A stretch of DNA of 64,000 nucleotides. Source: Thunnus maccoyii (taxonomy: Eukaryota; Chordata; Actinopteri; Scombriformes; Scombridae). The stretch is taken from assembly GCF_910596095.1 (NCBI RefSeq), contig NC_056546.1, positions 21,790,425 to 21,854,424 of the forward strand. The letters are read 5' to 3'. This document shows, one piece after another, positions 12,050 through 26,100 of the stretch; the stretch's first letter is position 1; the number at the start of each line of letters is the position of its first letter. A model generated the notes under the pieces. That model saw nothing but the letters and a program-made list of their open reading frames with translations, was not told where the DNA came from and did not search any database. The translations under genes were made by a program, and so were the position numbers.

Positions 12050-12479
12050 AGCTCTCAAACCCCAAAGTGACAGTAGATGTGACTTGAAGTGTCTCTGTTT
12101 CCCAAACAGGTGTTGATTGGTTTGTTCAGTGGAGGAGGAGTGATTGCTCTGGTGAGAGTTTACACACTCCTCTTGGTTGTTTTATTTCGCAGTCAGAGGA
12201 TGAGTTGGTTACAGAACAGATGATCAGAATCATCAGTAGATCGTTTCCCATTACAGAAAAGATGCAGCTTGAGGTGCCAATGTAAAACAAATCCTCAATA
12301 TGTGTGTGTCAAACAAACCTGTCCAACAAACAAAAAGATGCTTGCACTGATCTGCTGCAGGGTGTCAGCTCCTCGCATCCTCTCCTGATGGTTAAAGCTC
12401 TTCTTCTGCCTGGGTGAAGAGCTGAGAGCCTGAAGTGGGACGGGCAAAGGGGTGGAGGGGGGGTGACTCTGGCCCCATC

Positions 12480-12649
12480 CCGTTCTCCACTTTTAATGAG
12501 CGCTCCGATCATGCAGGAGTAAAAGTCCAGGTGGAACAGTTCAGCGCTTGCATACACCAAACCCGCCTCTAAATGAACGCGTAAGGATTAGGGAAAAGTG
12601 CGCAGGGAATTACGTTTTTAACTCCTAGAGGATTATTGGACCTTCACAG
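12480..12649 (+). other. Possible untranslated first exon (plus strand)
   Basis: A locally CpG-containing stretch ends in a consensus donor CACAG|GTAAGT at 12,649/12,650. It could be an alternative distal 5' exon of vit or a lncRNA exon. The upstream boundary is a guess and there is no long open frame. Confidence 0.3.
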
Positions 12650-13014
12650 GTAAGTTTTTCCTTCATTGATCTGTGGATATGAGTGAATTTTGAACAGAGA
12701 GCCAACAAGCAGCTCCACATATGAAATGGAGATTTTGTGTTTGCTGTTTCGTGGCGTGAATCAATTATCCACTTTCCTAATGACGCGTGGCCAAAATGTG
12801 CGCAATTTATGTGCATTGCGTTCAAGATCATTTTAATACTTATAATAATCAGGTCTGAGAGGAATTTTATCAACATTACATGAGGTTTTGACTTGTTTTC
12901 ACTTTTTTATGGACTTTATTCCTCTGTAATTTATGGGTCTGGTTTATTTTAACAAACCTGTAGACTTGACAGGCTGCTCGAATTAAATTCAGTTTTTGTT
13001 CAGTTTGTTTATTT

Positions 13015-13072
13015 CTGTTTTTTTTCTTGTTTTTTTTTTGTTTTTTTGTTTGTTTTGTTGTTGTTTTTTAAA
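13015..13072. repeat. T/TG-rich low-complexity tract
   Basis: Runs of T separated by single G or C, in the opsin-vit intergenic region. Confidence 0.85.
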
Positions 13073-16000
13073 GTAAACACCCCTTTGCTCTTTTCTAGTG
13101 AGGTTTTTAGCTGAATGAATTCAGGCATGTCATAATCATTCACACTGCACTGCCTCTCATGGCTGATGATAAAAAATGATATGTGGAAAATCAGTGAGCC
13201 TCATGTTTATCTCATAAGCAGCAAGCCTGAAAGGTAAATTCCTCAACTATTGTTTTAATTTATCATACATGATGTTTGACATTTCTTTGTTTACTCTTCT
13301 TTACATGTCTGTAAAATTTGAAGGAGCCTGATTAAGCACAGGTGGTCTCTATACAATATGTCCAGCAGCAGACTGCAGGCTCTGGCTTGCACTGAAGCTG
13401 GTGCCAAGAATTAAAGTAATTCAGCCTGTGCTGTGCTCGATAAACAAATAGTGCCCAGCAGCAGCCCAAAAGGCTACAGAAATGACCTTGTAGAGACATG
13501 TTGGCTTTCCTGTGTGTCTGATCTCTCTTATGTTTCTCAGTCTGCTTGTTGCTACAACACTTGGCACATCTAACATGCTTACAGTACAGATCTGACACCT
13601 TTGAATGCTGGGATTTAACACTCCCTGGCACTGGGTGTGTAAATACTGCCTCTCTTTAGGCATGCCATCACTCAGGAACAGTGTGAAACCAGATTCACAG
13701 CCGGTCATCATACTCAAATAAACCTCAGTCCCATCCGCTGCTTATCCTCGTTGTATTTACAGCTCATCCACCTCAGACAAGGAGTGTGGGTGCTGCTGAA
13801 ATGGAGGAAGTTAAAAATACAGTCTTTGTGTTTGGGCACGAAGCTGCATAGCACGTTAGTTCACCATTACTGATGGAAAGAGAGTATTTTAGGGGTGAAA
13901 ATGTGAAAATAAAAGTCATTTTTTAGCATGTTATCAGTGCTTATCAACAACTGCCTTCAAGCACTTCTGAGGCTGTGGTGCACCACTCACAGGTGTGTGT
14001 GGTCTGCCCATGCTTTGAGAACCTATTGTGTGCTGGCTTTTGAAATATGCACACATGGCTACTGTACATCCTGTTTGCATTATAGACACTGTATATGTGA
14101 CACTCCTGCCAGGTGTGATTTTCATCCTACATTGTCAGATTTAGGGCGTTTATGCATCAAAAATCACTGGAAATGTGCCCCGCAGGAACTGAAAATGTTC
14201 ACTTCACTGCCGCAGGCTTTGTGCAAAACAGCTTGGCCTTGTCTAATCTTGGTGAAGGTTGTGCATGTAATCCACATTGTAGTGAGAATGTTGAGTGAAT
14301 TGCGCTGTAATTCCTCAAACTATGTGACCTGTCTGAGCTGTTGAGGTTTTCTACAAATGGACTGTGGCCCCTGCACAGAACCTTTCATCTTCTGCAGCGG
14401 ATGTGAAAATCAGTTTGTGTATTTTTTTGTACACTTTTTCATAGTTAATTGTCAGCATGTTGATAGACTGTTTAATTTGTGTCCCCACCCAGAAGAAATT
14501 AGATTAGAGTGTTTAAAGAATAACAGAATAATAGCATTGCAGGAGCAAGCCAAAGCTGTGTCATAGGTCCGTCCATGCCTTATCTAGAGTTTAACACAGG
14601 TGTAAGATCACCTACACAGTATGTTTGTGATTTATGGTGGTGGTAAGTGTTGAGTCTGAAAGCCCTCACATACCGTGACATTCTCCAAAACGATCAGGGT
14701 GTTTGATAAGTTATCCCAGATCTCATTTTCTGTTTGTGTATTTTTGATCCTTCGGTTGAATGTGTGTGTGTGTGTGTCTCTGCAAGTCCCCTCAGGATCT
14801 ATTATCTGCTGTACAGGAAACTCCCCACAGTGTTTGTCAAAGCATATCATTTGCGCTCTGTTTCATTGCTTGGAGAAGGAGCCATTTAGAGGCTCACGCT
14901 GAGAACACAAATTAAGAGGTCTCAAATTATTGTCATTTTTTGCACATTTCGGGGTTTTTTTCCAACAGTGATGTCATGCATGCATGAGTCACAAAACGGA
15001 GGCTTCTTTTGAAGTGTGTAGAGCTGTGCTTTAGGGAATATGGAGCTCACAGTTTAGATGTCCTCGCAGGTGTACAGACAGATCAGTCCTGGAGTTTGCT
15101 TTATCCAGTGAAGCGCGCTGACTCACCTCTCCCGTGCTGCAGGTCTTCTGTGCTGTTGATGTACATATCTGTCCCGGCTTGTTCCCAGCCTCAGCTTTCT
15201 TCCCCCGCAAGGACAAATTGTAGTCCTGACTGTGCAGCGGTGATCTACCTGCCTGTCAAAGCACAACACTGTGGAAAAATCATGTCAGTGCTCATGAATG
15301 TCAGATAAAAATCCAGCAACGCATTAGGGAAAATCCTATTACTGCCACATGCAGTAATAGGATTTTATTTTATGCTTTAACAAAATATGTTTCCAATGTG
15401 TATTTGCTTTAAAGTTATTATGGATGATAAATCATGAGCTTCAGCCCACAACAAGTACATCATGCACACTTTAGGTTAAAGCTACAATACAGAATTATGC
15501 ACAGAAATAGCTGATAGAGGTAACTGTGAAAATTATGAACTCCAACACCCCAAAATCTTGCAAAGTTACAACGCAACACTATTATGTTTATCAAAGCAAT
15601 ATGTGTATTTCTGAAAATGTTGCATTATTCATAAGTCTGATTCTGTGTTTGAGAGAGACAACAGAATTACATTTTTTAAAGCTTATGGCTTTTTGGCATT
15701 TATTCATTTAAGAAAGTATTTCTTGGAGGTTTGGATGTTTTCTATTTTTGAAACGTACACACTTACACACATTCAAATCTGGAAGCTGCCCAGTACAACA
15801 ACTGATCTGATCTGCTGGCCACTGAGCAGCTCTACTGGAGCACTTTAAGGTTAAGGGTCTTGCAGTGGTGGTAATGTTTCCACACCTAGATGTATCCTCC
15901 AGGGATCCAATCTGTGATCTTCTGGCCATAAAACCATCTCTCTGACAAGACAAGTGTATTTTTATGAAGCGTTTTCACTACTACATATTGCTAACAGTAT

Positions 16001-17092
16001 CTGAACAGCATCACATTTGACCTTGCCTCAGAGGTCGCTGTATGATTACATGTTCCCACTTGATCACATTGAACCCGTCGATGTGTGGCGGCAGTAACAG
16101 ACATGATGCCGCCCTCGTGGGAGGTACAGCATTCCTCTGTTAACAGGGAGACCTCAGTCATCACCTCCCCAGTAAGGAGGTCAGTCCCGCTGCTTCGGCA
16201 CACAGCAGGGACTGAGGTGGCTCTCATATTTAATTCCTCCTCCAGCCTAAGTATAAATGATACTGAGGACAAGAGAAAGTAGCTCTGAGGCTCTCCTTGG
16301 CTAGTCATCACTAGCGCAATCATTACTACAACAGGTCTGTAGTCTGTAGTCCCACTTCTGTTCTTGTTCTCACAGGCTTTGACTTTGATTGATGTCTCTA
16401 GTATGGGTATCACGTTTGAATCTGAATGAAAGACAGAGAGAGATGTTTTGTGTCTGTCTGTGTTTCAAACTTGGATCCAGCTTTATGTGGTTTTCGGTGT
16501 CAAACAAAGAAAGGCAGCTGATTGAACACAGTTCCTCATTCCATAAACATGAACGTATGTCTCTGTGTGTTCTGTAATTGAGTCTGACTCCATAGATATT
16601 AATGGGAGGAATCTTACAAAGAGTTTTGTCTCAGAGCCCAGATGTTCGCTGTAGAGCTTCTGATTGGCAAATTCTTTCAGCCCTCTGTAACTTAAATTGA
16701 AGCAACTTAAAGCAAACTGAAACAAGAAACATTGACCCAAGCTGAAATACAATCCTTATTTGATGTGACTGATCTTAGGAGTAGGTGTGCCTACTTGTGT
16801 TATCATAATTGTTTTCAGTATGTTTGATTGACCCCATTTCCTTAACTGATGGTAGATGAGTCATCCAGCTTTTTGTGTAGTTACAGTTCACAGAGTCTGC
16901 CGGATATTTATCCAAAAAGCTCTGGAAAGTGTAGCTCAGTGGCACAAGTTTACTCTGCCTTGTTTCCAGCTGACACAAACCAACACTCAGAAATGTTGAC
17001 CAAAGTGTCCAAAGTTACTCTCAGTGTGTGAGCAAGAAACAGGAAATGGGTTGCAGAAGATTACAGTAAAATGCTGCTTCTTCTCGTCTCTC

Positions 17093-17100
17093 TATATAAG
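17093..17100 (+). promoter_or_regulatory. TATA box of vit
   Basis: TATATAAG lies 58 bases before the vit ATG. Transcription would start near 17125-17130 and give a roughly 30-base 5' UTR. No other candidate promoter is visible this close to the first exon. Confidence 0.65.
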
Positions 17101-17157
17101 GTTGGGAGGTTATACAAGGACACCCGGCTGCCCTGCTGAACCAGCACACCACCCATC

Positions 17158-17191
17158 ATGATCAGAGCATCACTCACTGCCATCTGCCTCG
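17158..17191 (+). CDS. vit: vit exon 1: start of signal peptide
   Basis: Encodes MIRASLTAICL plus one base; donor G|GTGAGC. The ATG follows the TATA box at the expected distance. Confidence 0.88.
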
Positions 17192-20100
17192 GTGAGCAAC
17201 CCATCTATGTCTCCGCAGGAGTACGCTGGTTTTAAATATATCATCCTTGACTACAATGTTTTATATTTCCAAATATGATGTGGTTTCTCTCTCCATCAGC
17301 ATCTGGTTTCTGCACAGTAATATCTTCAAACAGCATCCTCTGTCATAAAAGTCGTCTGTGTACAGTAAACACACTGATGATTATGTTACTTTGTCTGCCA
17401 TTATGTGAAAGTCCCTCTGCTTCACCCGCAGCGCTCCTCCTGTCCTGCGCTTGCTGGGCCAAGCCTAACGGATCAAAGAACAAGAAACCAAAGCAAGGTA
17501 AACATCATCAACAAGCAAGCCTGTAATCTCTGTGTCAGTCCCAGTATTACTGTCTCCACTGCAGTCGACTGTCTTTCAGACGTTGAAATGTACTCACAAT
17601 GATTATTGTCACTATCAATCTATCTGTCTATAAAATTCCAGTAAATAGTGAAAAATGGCCATCACATTTTCTTCTCTGATGTAATCAAATTGCTTGTTTT
17701 TTCAGACCAGTTTTCCAAAGGCTTTACATAAAACAACAAATACTCACATTTGTTTGTATTTTTGTTTGAAAAAAGAACAGTTAATCGACTGTCAAAATAG
17801 TTATTGATTATTTTTCTGACAATCTACTAATTGATTAATAAACCATTTTATTTCATTTTATTTTTAGTAACTGGAATTCTGTGAAAACAATATATGTAAC
17901 CCCAATGTCCAAAAAACGATTTCCTCTTCCCTCAACAGTTGTTCCAGCCATAGAGTGCGATGTCAGAGCGGGAAAGATCAACCTCCCAGAATTCATAGTC
18001 AAATGTCCGGCGCACTGTAAGGAGACCAAGCAGCAAGTTTATGGGACAGGCGTGTTTGCCTCCATCTCCAGCATCTGCAACGCAGCCATCCACAGGTAGA
18101 CAGTGAACTGCAGTGATAAATGGGAAATAAATCTCACGTGGGATGTCTTTTTGGTTCTTTTTGTTCACTGCAATTGCTGCTGTATAATATTTATAACTGT
18201 GCTTCACTCTAAATTGTCTTCTAACTAAAAAATGTGTATCCACCAACAGTGGCGTCATCACCAACTCAGGAGGAAAGGTGATTGTGAGGAAAATGGCTGG
18301 GCAGAACATTTACAAAGGCAGCAACTCCTACGGCGTGCGCTCTCTGTCTCTTCCTAAATGGAGGGAGTCGTTTGTTGTCTCAGGTATTAATATTGTGGAA
18401 AACAATATGAAGCACAGTGCCTCAGAGTTAGCCCACAACCATCAACTGGCTTTGTTGTATTTCAGTGGGCAAGCCCAAGAAAGGAGTGATCTACCCATCT
18501 ACCCTCGACTACGTCCCTTCAAGACCAACCTATGTGAAAACAAGTGAGAGGAGGGTTATTTTTACAGTCACATCTTGTATGTGATTATGAATTTTAGAGC
18601 ATTAAATTTAGCTTTGTCATCTGGTGGTTTGACAGATACTTAGTGTTTCACAATGATAGAACAGTCTAAGGAGGACCTAAGCATTGATTTGATTATTTGC
18701 AAACCAAAAACGTCAAGGCGTCTAGGACTAAACTGGGCTGAATTTGGTTGAAAAGATCACGTTTTTTTTTTTTTTTTTAGACATCTAGGTGACATATAAT
18801 CGTTGTTTCAACTGCATTTACCTAGGCTTACAAAAACCTTCACCATCCATCCAAATGTAGCCCAGTTTAAACCTAGAAATCTAGATACATTTTGGCCCAC
18901 AAATCACAAAAGCAGTGCTTACTGGGGACAAAAGGTTACTAGGTAGATGTCCTGCGCTTGACTCCAGCGTGTTGAACTTCATTCAGGTTGAATGAGGAGT
19001 CGGAGCACCGCAGTCTAGCGAAGAATGCCAAGAATGCATTACAACACAGTAACTGTAGACGCTCTTCCTCCCCATCCATCCATCTTGTACACGACCGCCT
19101 TCACCTATCGTCTCCTTTTAGGCCAAAAGGACAAATTCCCTGCGGCTACCACGGCACTGCCTACAACAGCGGCACCTGAACCCACAACTACAGCACCTGA
19201 ACCTGCCACCACAACCACAACCACACTGGCTCCCACTACCACCACGACCACCACTACACCTCCACCACCACCCACTACTGCCAAGGCTCGCGCTGCTATC
19301 CACAAAGTCAGGGACGCAGGTGAATTTAAACATATAAATTATGTTTAACTTTTGCATACAAAAGCTGTTTATTTCCTCTAAATCTATGGATCCATGTACT
19401 TTATGTTATGTGGAGGATTGCGTATTTACTTGGATGCATAATCCATTAAAACCAATCCACACAGAACATCCACTGCGGCTGGAGTGCTGCCTATAGCTGA
19501 CGTCTAACTAACAACTGTAGCAGCTTGTGACTATACTTGCTTTTTTTGCCAGAACAAGCTTTCATTTGTGCGAAACTGAGTGATGAAGACGAATGATTGC
19601 AGCTGGTAATTGCAAGTCACAACTGCAATTATGACAAATTACAGCAGGTCTATGATGAAGTTAGTACGGCGCTGCTCAGTCGCTTGACTGACTGCCTTAA
19701 CTGTACATTTGATCACCAGACCTTTCATCACTCTTATTACATGAAAACATTATCAGATGGTAATCACTGTGAGTCGTCTTCTCCATTTGGACAGAAATGC
19801 AGCTACAGTGAGTAGACAATGCTGCAGTATCTTAAGGTATGTGTGTAAATGAGACGGGCGGTGTGCCAGAAAACCTCCCAACCATTTCTCTTTCCTTCAT
19901 CTTCTGTAACATTATCTCTCTCTTCTCCATATTGCAACCCCATGTCTCTTTCTTCTATCTAGGCAGCAGTCACCCGTACCTTGCCTCTGTGGCAGCTGCA
20001 AATTCGAGTAAGTAAAAAAAAGGCTAAGAGAGGTTGACGCTGTTTTTCTGGTGGCATGAGGGGGTGCAGTGGTGTTGCTTAACACAGGGGTGTGCAGGAA

Positions 20101-23100
20101 CATGTGTTTATATGAAGCATGGGGTCCTCTGGGAATTTGTGTGCATTAGGATTCATTATGTATTCTGTATTCAGGGTATCAGCCCTGTTAACAAAGCAAG
20201 TTTGTCATAATCAACGGCATAACTTGTGTATGTAAGGTGAAATCAGCTTAGATCATTTGTTTTAAGCTAGAAAACTTAAAACAGTAGGGCTGTAGGCTTA
20301 TGCTAAAACCAGAACTACCTTGATTTTGCAACTTTTGCAGATAACTTATGTTAAAAAATTACAGAGATTTTTGTCTAAATTTGCCCACATTGTGTTATTC
20401 TCAACACTGGTGTAGGACAGTCACAGAATGGTCAAGGAAAGGGCCCCGGCCAAGGTACAGTATGTCAATACTCTCACTGATTCTGCAGCTCTTGGAAAGT
20501 CTTTTTACTGTACGCCAAATACAACAATTCAAGTTTGACTAAATCATGACATTTCTTCAAAGTATTCAGAGGAAGTGGCTATCCGAATAGATTCCCACAG
20601 CGTGCCAGTGCAGGTAAACCAAGCATTTGTTGTCCTGATGTGTCTGTTTTTCATTTTACATTTGGAAAGACAGAAATTATCCCCACATTTGCTCTTTCTT
20701 CCTTTTCTTCTGTACTGATATACATAAACTCTGCATGGCATCTCTGTTCTGTATGTGGACTGCTTTTAAGACAACGAGTGTGCTAACACAGGGCCGGACC
20801 AGAATGTTCTGCTGCAGCCCTGCCTCTTGTTCTGCTATCTTTCGAGTAAAAAAACAACTGTTATACAGTTTTCAACTATGTTCATGCTGTATGAGTGAAT
20901 GTTTAGCATTCATATCCACTGTAATGTGATGTAATGTTTGAGTGACTATGGGAAATCTGAGAATCTAACACAATTTTCTGTATATATACTGTACATATAT
21001 GAGAATATTTCTGTCTGTTCAACTACAGATGCAAAAGTTGAGCCTTTTTTGTCACAGCTGTTGTTTCTAGTTTTTGTCCAGAAATTTTCATATTTACAAG
21101 TTAGTGAATCATCTTGCCTGCCCACCATGAAAAGATAGTTTCCTTTTTTCTTTTCTCCATTACAAAATGAACATAATATGTCACAGTGTTATACATTTAA
21201 AATTGTTTAGAAAAAGCAAATTGTGTATTACATTTTTATTTGCAGGTGCAACAGATTAATAGTATTTCACTTGAGATCTCATTATATTTGTCTTGCATTC
21301 TTGGTCGCAGGTCTGCGCCGACCAGAGGCAGGGTCAGCTATCAGGAGACAGCCATCCTCTCCAGTTGGCCCAGGTCAGCCTTATCACACACACACACACA
21401 CACAGAAACAAACAGGTAGACACAGCAGGACTAACAGTGATTGCAGGTCAAGGACAGCTGGGGGGACAGATGTCTTTGTTGGAACAAGAATCCTGGAGAC
21501 GTAGACTGCCGTAAGTCTGACCCTCCTGTCCACACCCATAAGCCGCTGTGATCTTCACCCCGGGGTCATCGTTAATCCACTCCATCAAGCATCTCAGCTA
21601 ACATTCCTTTTCATGATAGCTGCTGTTCTCTGTCATTGGGCACATCCTCTTATTGGTGTTTTCATTTTCTCAGATGAAAAGAGACATATAAAGCCGAGTT
21701 AAGGCCTGTAAATACACCCAGCATATATCTTTTTGTTTTCGATATCATGCTGCGGAGAAAATGCCTTCAACTATACTCAAACCAAAACAGCTGGGCTGCA
21801 TTTGTGGATGGAGCCCCAGACCTGACGCTGTCTTCCCTTCCTTTTTCCACTCTTATTCTATCTGCCTGTTTCTCATTGCTACAAACAGCTTTTAACAGGG
21901 TTCAGCCGGCCCCACCCGAGCGGACTCCAACCATGAGCCAGTCCAACCCTCGTAAGTATCTCCAGACCCCGAGCGGGAGTACTCAAAACTGCACAAGCAG
22001 ACACACTCATTGACGTAGAGACACAGACAGGCCTGATCAAACAGGGGAATAACTGGGGTAATAAAAGCTGTGTTGAAATGTTTTATAAAGCAGCACTAAT
22101 GTTTACCCTCTGTGGGATGCTGTGGTTCAATGCGTGGCCAGTCTTCTATAAACAACGGGTGAAAGTACAAGCACGTCCTCGACTGTTACAGTGGCCAACA
22201 TGAAAAAATGAGCAGTGAGTATGATATACCACATAGATGAGCGACGATGTGATAGCATTGTTCTGAACTCATCTTGTGCCATATCTCTGCTGTATCTGAG
22301 ACAGCAGTGAACTTTCACTTTTAGATAAGACCACGATGAGAAATGCACTCTGTCAGTACTCTAATAACATCTTATGACAGATCCCATCCGGTCTGGCCTC
22401 TTCACCTCTCTTGTAAATGCTTGCAGAGAGGGAGAGAAACATGAAAGCAGCAGCACCAAGTGGCCCAGTGGTGCTCCCAGGGAGACGTATGACCCAATTC
22501 ATAGCCCTGCAGGATCTGGGTCCACTCTCTGGCTTGTCAAGAATAGAAAGCTCTTGCCATTCAAACCAGGCTAGGTTTGGCTCATGGAGGAATGTGCTCC
22601 TGTTTTTGCTTCTGTGGAATGCAAAACCATGGATCCCTACAATTAGACAGAACTATATCCGTTTAAATGACAGTTGATCATACGATACGATTTCTAAAAT
22701 GCAGTGTTGGATGTTTCAAACCAGTGCATCATACACTGTATCTGACCACCATGCTGCTTTTGAGAAGTTTCTCAAGTACCAGAAATGTCTGATCAGTGCA
22801 AAGAACAGCTACTGACATTGTCAGCTCGTGTATAATAACGTAATACTTTATTGATACCCTTAGGGAAATTCTTTATGCTTGAGGTCAGGGGTCAGAGGTC
22901 AGGATCAGCCGCTGGAGCCGGCAGGAATTCACTGTCTTTCTCAAGGACACTCCAGCAGGGTGGATGCTTGCAGACGCTGCAGCTTTGAACTGTGATTTAT
23001 GAGTTGAAGGGTTTTCTCCCCAGTCGCTTTGCCACCCGGCTGCCCCTAACAGATGTGCGAATTTATTGCTCAGCTTTCTGGAAGTGTTACGATTCAGTTC

Positions 23101-26100
23101 AGAGTAGCATTTGTAATGAGATATGCCCACGTGACAAACACAGTGATGCAGGAAAAACCTCTGCAAAAGATGTCAAAGTCAGATTTAATAACACTTTACT
23201 ACAAATCACACTATTTAGCATTTGTAAGCAGTATATAAACACCTAATAAATGATGATATAGTAACACTCAGTTGTAATAATTTATAGGAGAATTGTCCTT
23301 ATATCTGCTAATTATAATGTCTTATAAACCAGTTATTCAATGTTTATGTGCTGCTTATAAAAATAGGAAGACAAAGGAAAGTGTTGCCAATCCCCTCTGA
23401 TATGCTTTCTGACCTTCTCGCTGCAGTGATCAGTGAAGTGGCGATGATCGGGAGAGTTAAACTCAATCCTTTTAAAGCACCTGTTTCCCCAGAAAAAATA
23501 ACAGTACTGTCTGCTGTATAGCGCCGTGCCTTTGAACAGCAGCAGATTAAGCTAATCTCGGGCGTCCTACTATCTACACTGTCCCTGGTTTGACACCAAC
23601 TTTAGAATAATACTCCCACGTTTTGCTGGGCTGCTGGCTGGGCTCTCCCAGCCCGTCCCCGTCAACAAAGACCCTGCTCACTAGCTGTCACTGGATGGGA
23701 ACCCAGAGCCCAGGCTGTGTGTTTGTGTAAGCTACCCATCACAGTGAGGGGTAAACTGAAGTGTGTTGTCACGACTAAGTCAGGTTAGACAGATGCCATG
23801 TCATTGTTGTGGTTTTGCTCAGCTGTTTGGGCTTCTAGTGTTCAATCACATTTCAATTAACCTCCACTTTGCCATGCAGGAGTCAAGTCTGCCTGGTTAA
23901 ACTGCCTGTCTGTGCCACGTTATGAGTTGAAACTCTCAGTCTGTGTGAAGAAATTGTGATGCCAAGAGCAGCAGGTAGAAAACAGAAAAATGAGAAACAC
24001 ATTTTCTCAGGCAAGTTGGTCTTCCCCTGTCTCTCTAGCCTGCAGGTGAAAGAGAAAGGCTAAACATCATGGAAACAACCTTTAGTTGCTCAGTAACTGT
24101 CTGTCTGAGTGACTACTGTATGTTTAGTGTCTGACTCAAGGCTGAACATCTTGTGCATACCCCACTAATAACGTAGAAGCCTTAGTGGAGGTCACAAGTA
24201 TGCTCCTCCTTGCAATGACACCGTCTGATGCTTGTCCTGAACGCAGCTTTCTAATCTTCCCTGCACAGCTTTTCCCAGAAGGGATTGGGCGCCCCCGTCC
24301 TTCCCTCGTCCTGATTGGTTCCCTGGGGTTAGACGACCAGCAGGTATCAGAAAATAGCTCATCCTTTTTTTTTTTTTTTTTAGCAAATCATAAACACATC
24401 CTATTTTAAATGTAAATGTTTTAATTCATGTTTAAACTAACTAAGGTAAGGCTGGTATTGGTGCAGGTAGGTGTGTGTCCATGCTCTAAAAGCTTTTTAT
24501 ATTTCACAGAATCTCAGCTTTTAATATATTAATCCCGTGCTAAATATGTAGCCTTATAAATTCAGCGCATTTTTAGAATTTTCTTACTTATTGTCAGCGA
24601 CAATTTTGCTCTGTCATATAGCCTACTTCATGATAATCAATAGATGTTGGCTCCCCTCCAAACACGCTTACAATGTAAGTGATGGGCGCCAAAATCCACC
24701 GTCCTCATTTTGTGCAAAAATATATTTAACAGTTTATCTGAAGCTAATATGAAGCTTGCAGCTATATAAAATATATAATAGAATTCCCTTTTTGTGTTTC
24801 CTCGGACAGTGTTTCCCTGTTGAGCTGCGGTGGAAGTATAATAACAAAAAGAGGGACTTTGGCACTTGAAGCTTCATATTAGCTTTAGAGAAACTTTTAA
24901 ATACATTTTTGCACAGAAGGAGGACTGTGGCTTTTGGCCTCCATCACTTACATTGTAAGTACATCATCTGGGGACCACGATGTCTGTACAAAATTTTATG
25001 CCAAACATTCCAATAGCTGTTGAGATATTTCAGTCATGAACAAAGCGGTGGACAGACTGACATTGTCATTGTTACAGCTAAGCCACTAGCACTGCTAAAA
25101 ACATAGACCTCACCACTGACTAACAAACTATTTCTTCTCTGCCTCACATAGTGTAGTCGCTCAAGATGTGATGTACTGTTCTGCAGATATAAATGTGTTA
25201 CTTACTGTGATTGTTGTGTCTTTTTCCACAATAATCACCAAGGATTTAATATTTATAGCAATAATCTATATGTAGATTTTTACATACTGGAGCTTTAAAG
25301 CAACATTAAGCGCCCTTCATTGTAACCCTTGTAGTTGCTGATGCCTCCACCTTCTCTGCTGTACATTCAGATGTTAGTTATGCAGTTCCAGACTCTGGAT
25401 ACACATGGAGTGAGACGGACACACCTGAGATGACAGGTAAGTCAACCTCCCTCTGGCAGACAACATATCAGTTTGGTGTGTGCTGCCCCCCCTTCACAGC
25501 AGCAGGTCACTACATCTTGTACCCATATATGTTGCATGTGCATGACTGATACAGTTAAGTATCTGCTGACCATGAACAGTATGTGTTGAATTGGTTCCAT
25601 GTGTAAGTACATGCCAGTGTCTCTCAGGACATTGTGTTTACATGTTTACATCTGCCTGCCATATGAGAGATTCCTGTGATGTGTGGAAGAGAGACCAATG
25701 GGCAGGTGTAATGTTGGTGCATGTGAAAGAGAGAAAGAGACACTGTGAGGTGATAATTCTGCACAAAGCAGTTGTTTTCATTGGTCTGGGATTGGTTGAG
25801 AAGAATATGTGACCAATCACAACCATGGGTATTACTAACTAGTACTAATACTAACGGGTCTCATAACATCCTCCTCTAGCTCGGGATCACAGGCCTGATA
25901 TCTCAGACTTTGAGCGCTGGTATTATAACTTTGGACCGTACCGTAAGTGTTTTTCTATTCTATTTACTGGGAACTAACTGATCTTTGGGTTCAGGTTTTA
26001 TATTGTCATATGTACAGATTGTGATTCTGTAAATGTAAAACCTGTTTGTTTGCCAGACATGAACACACTCTCATGTTCTCTACGATTTGATTTTGAAACA

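Larger units (their letters stand above)
11209..17090. other. Intergenic between opsin and vit
   Basis: 5.9 kb with no supported coding gene. It contains a long TG/G tract (11,981-12,049), a possible untranslated exon ending at 12,649, a T-rich tract (13,015-13,072) and a TG microsatellite near 14,757-14,778. Confidence 0.6.

Noticed and set aside
19105-19357. Gly/Val- and Trp/Cys-rich antisense frames over vit exon 6
   Set aside because: They are reverse readings of the ACC/CCA Thr-Pro repeat.
22374-22420. Candidate vit linker exon DPIRSGLFTSL
   Set aside because: Its only donor would leave phase 0, incompatible with the phase-1 neighbours.
23420-23520. Candidate vit linker exon after CTGCAG near 23,427
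   Set aside because: Open and in phase, but no usable donor before a stop codon.
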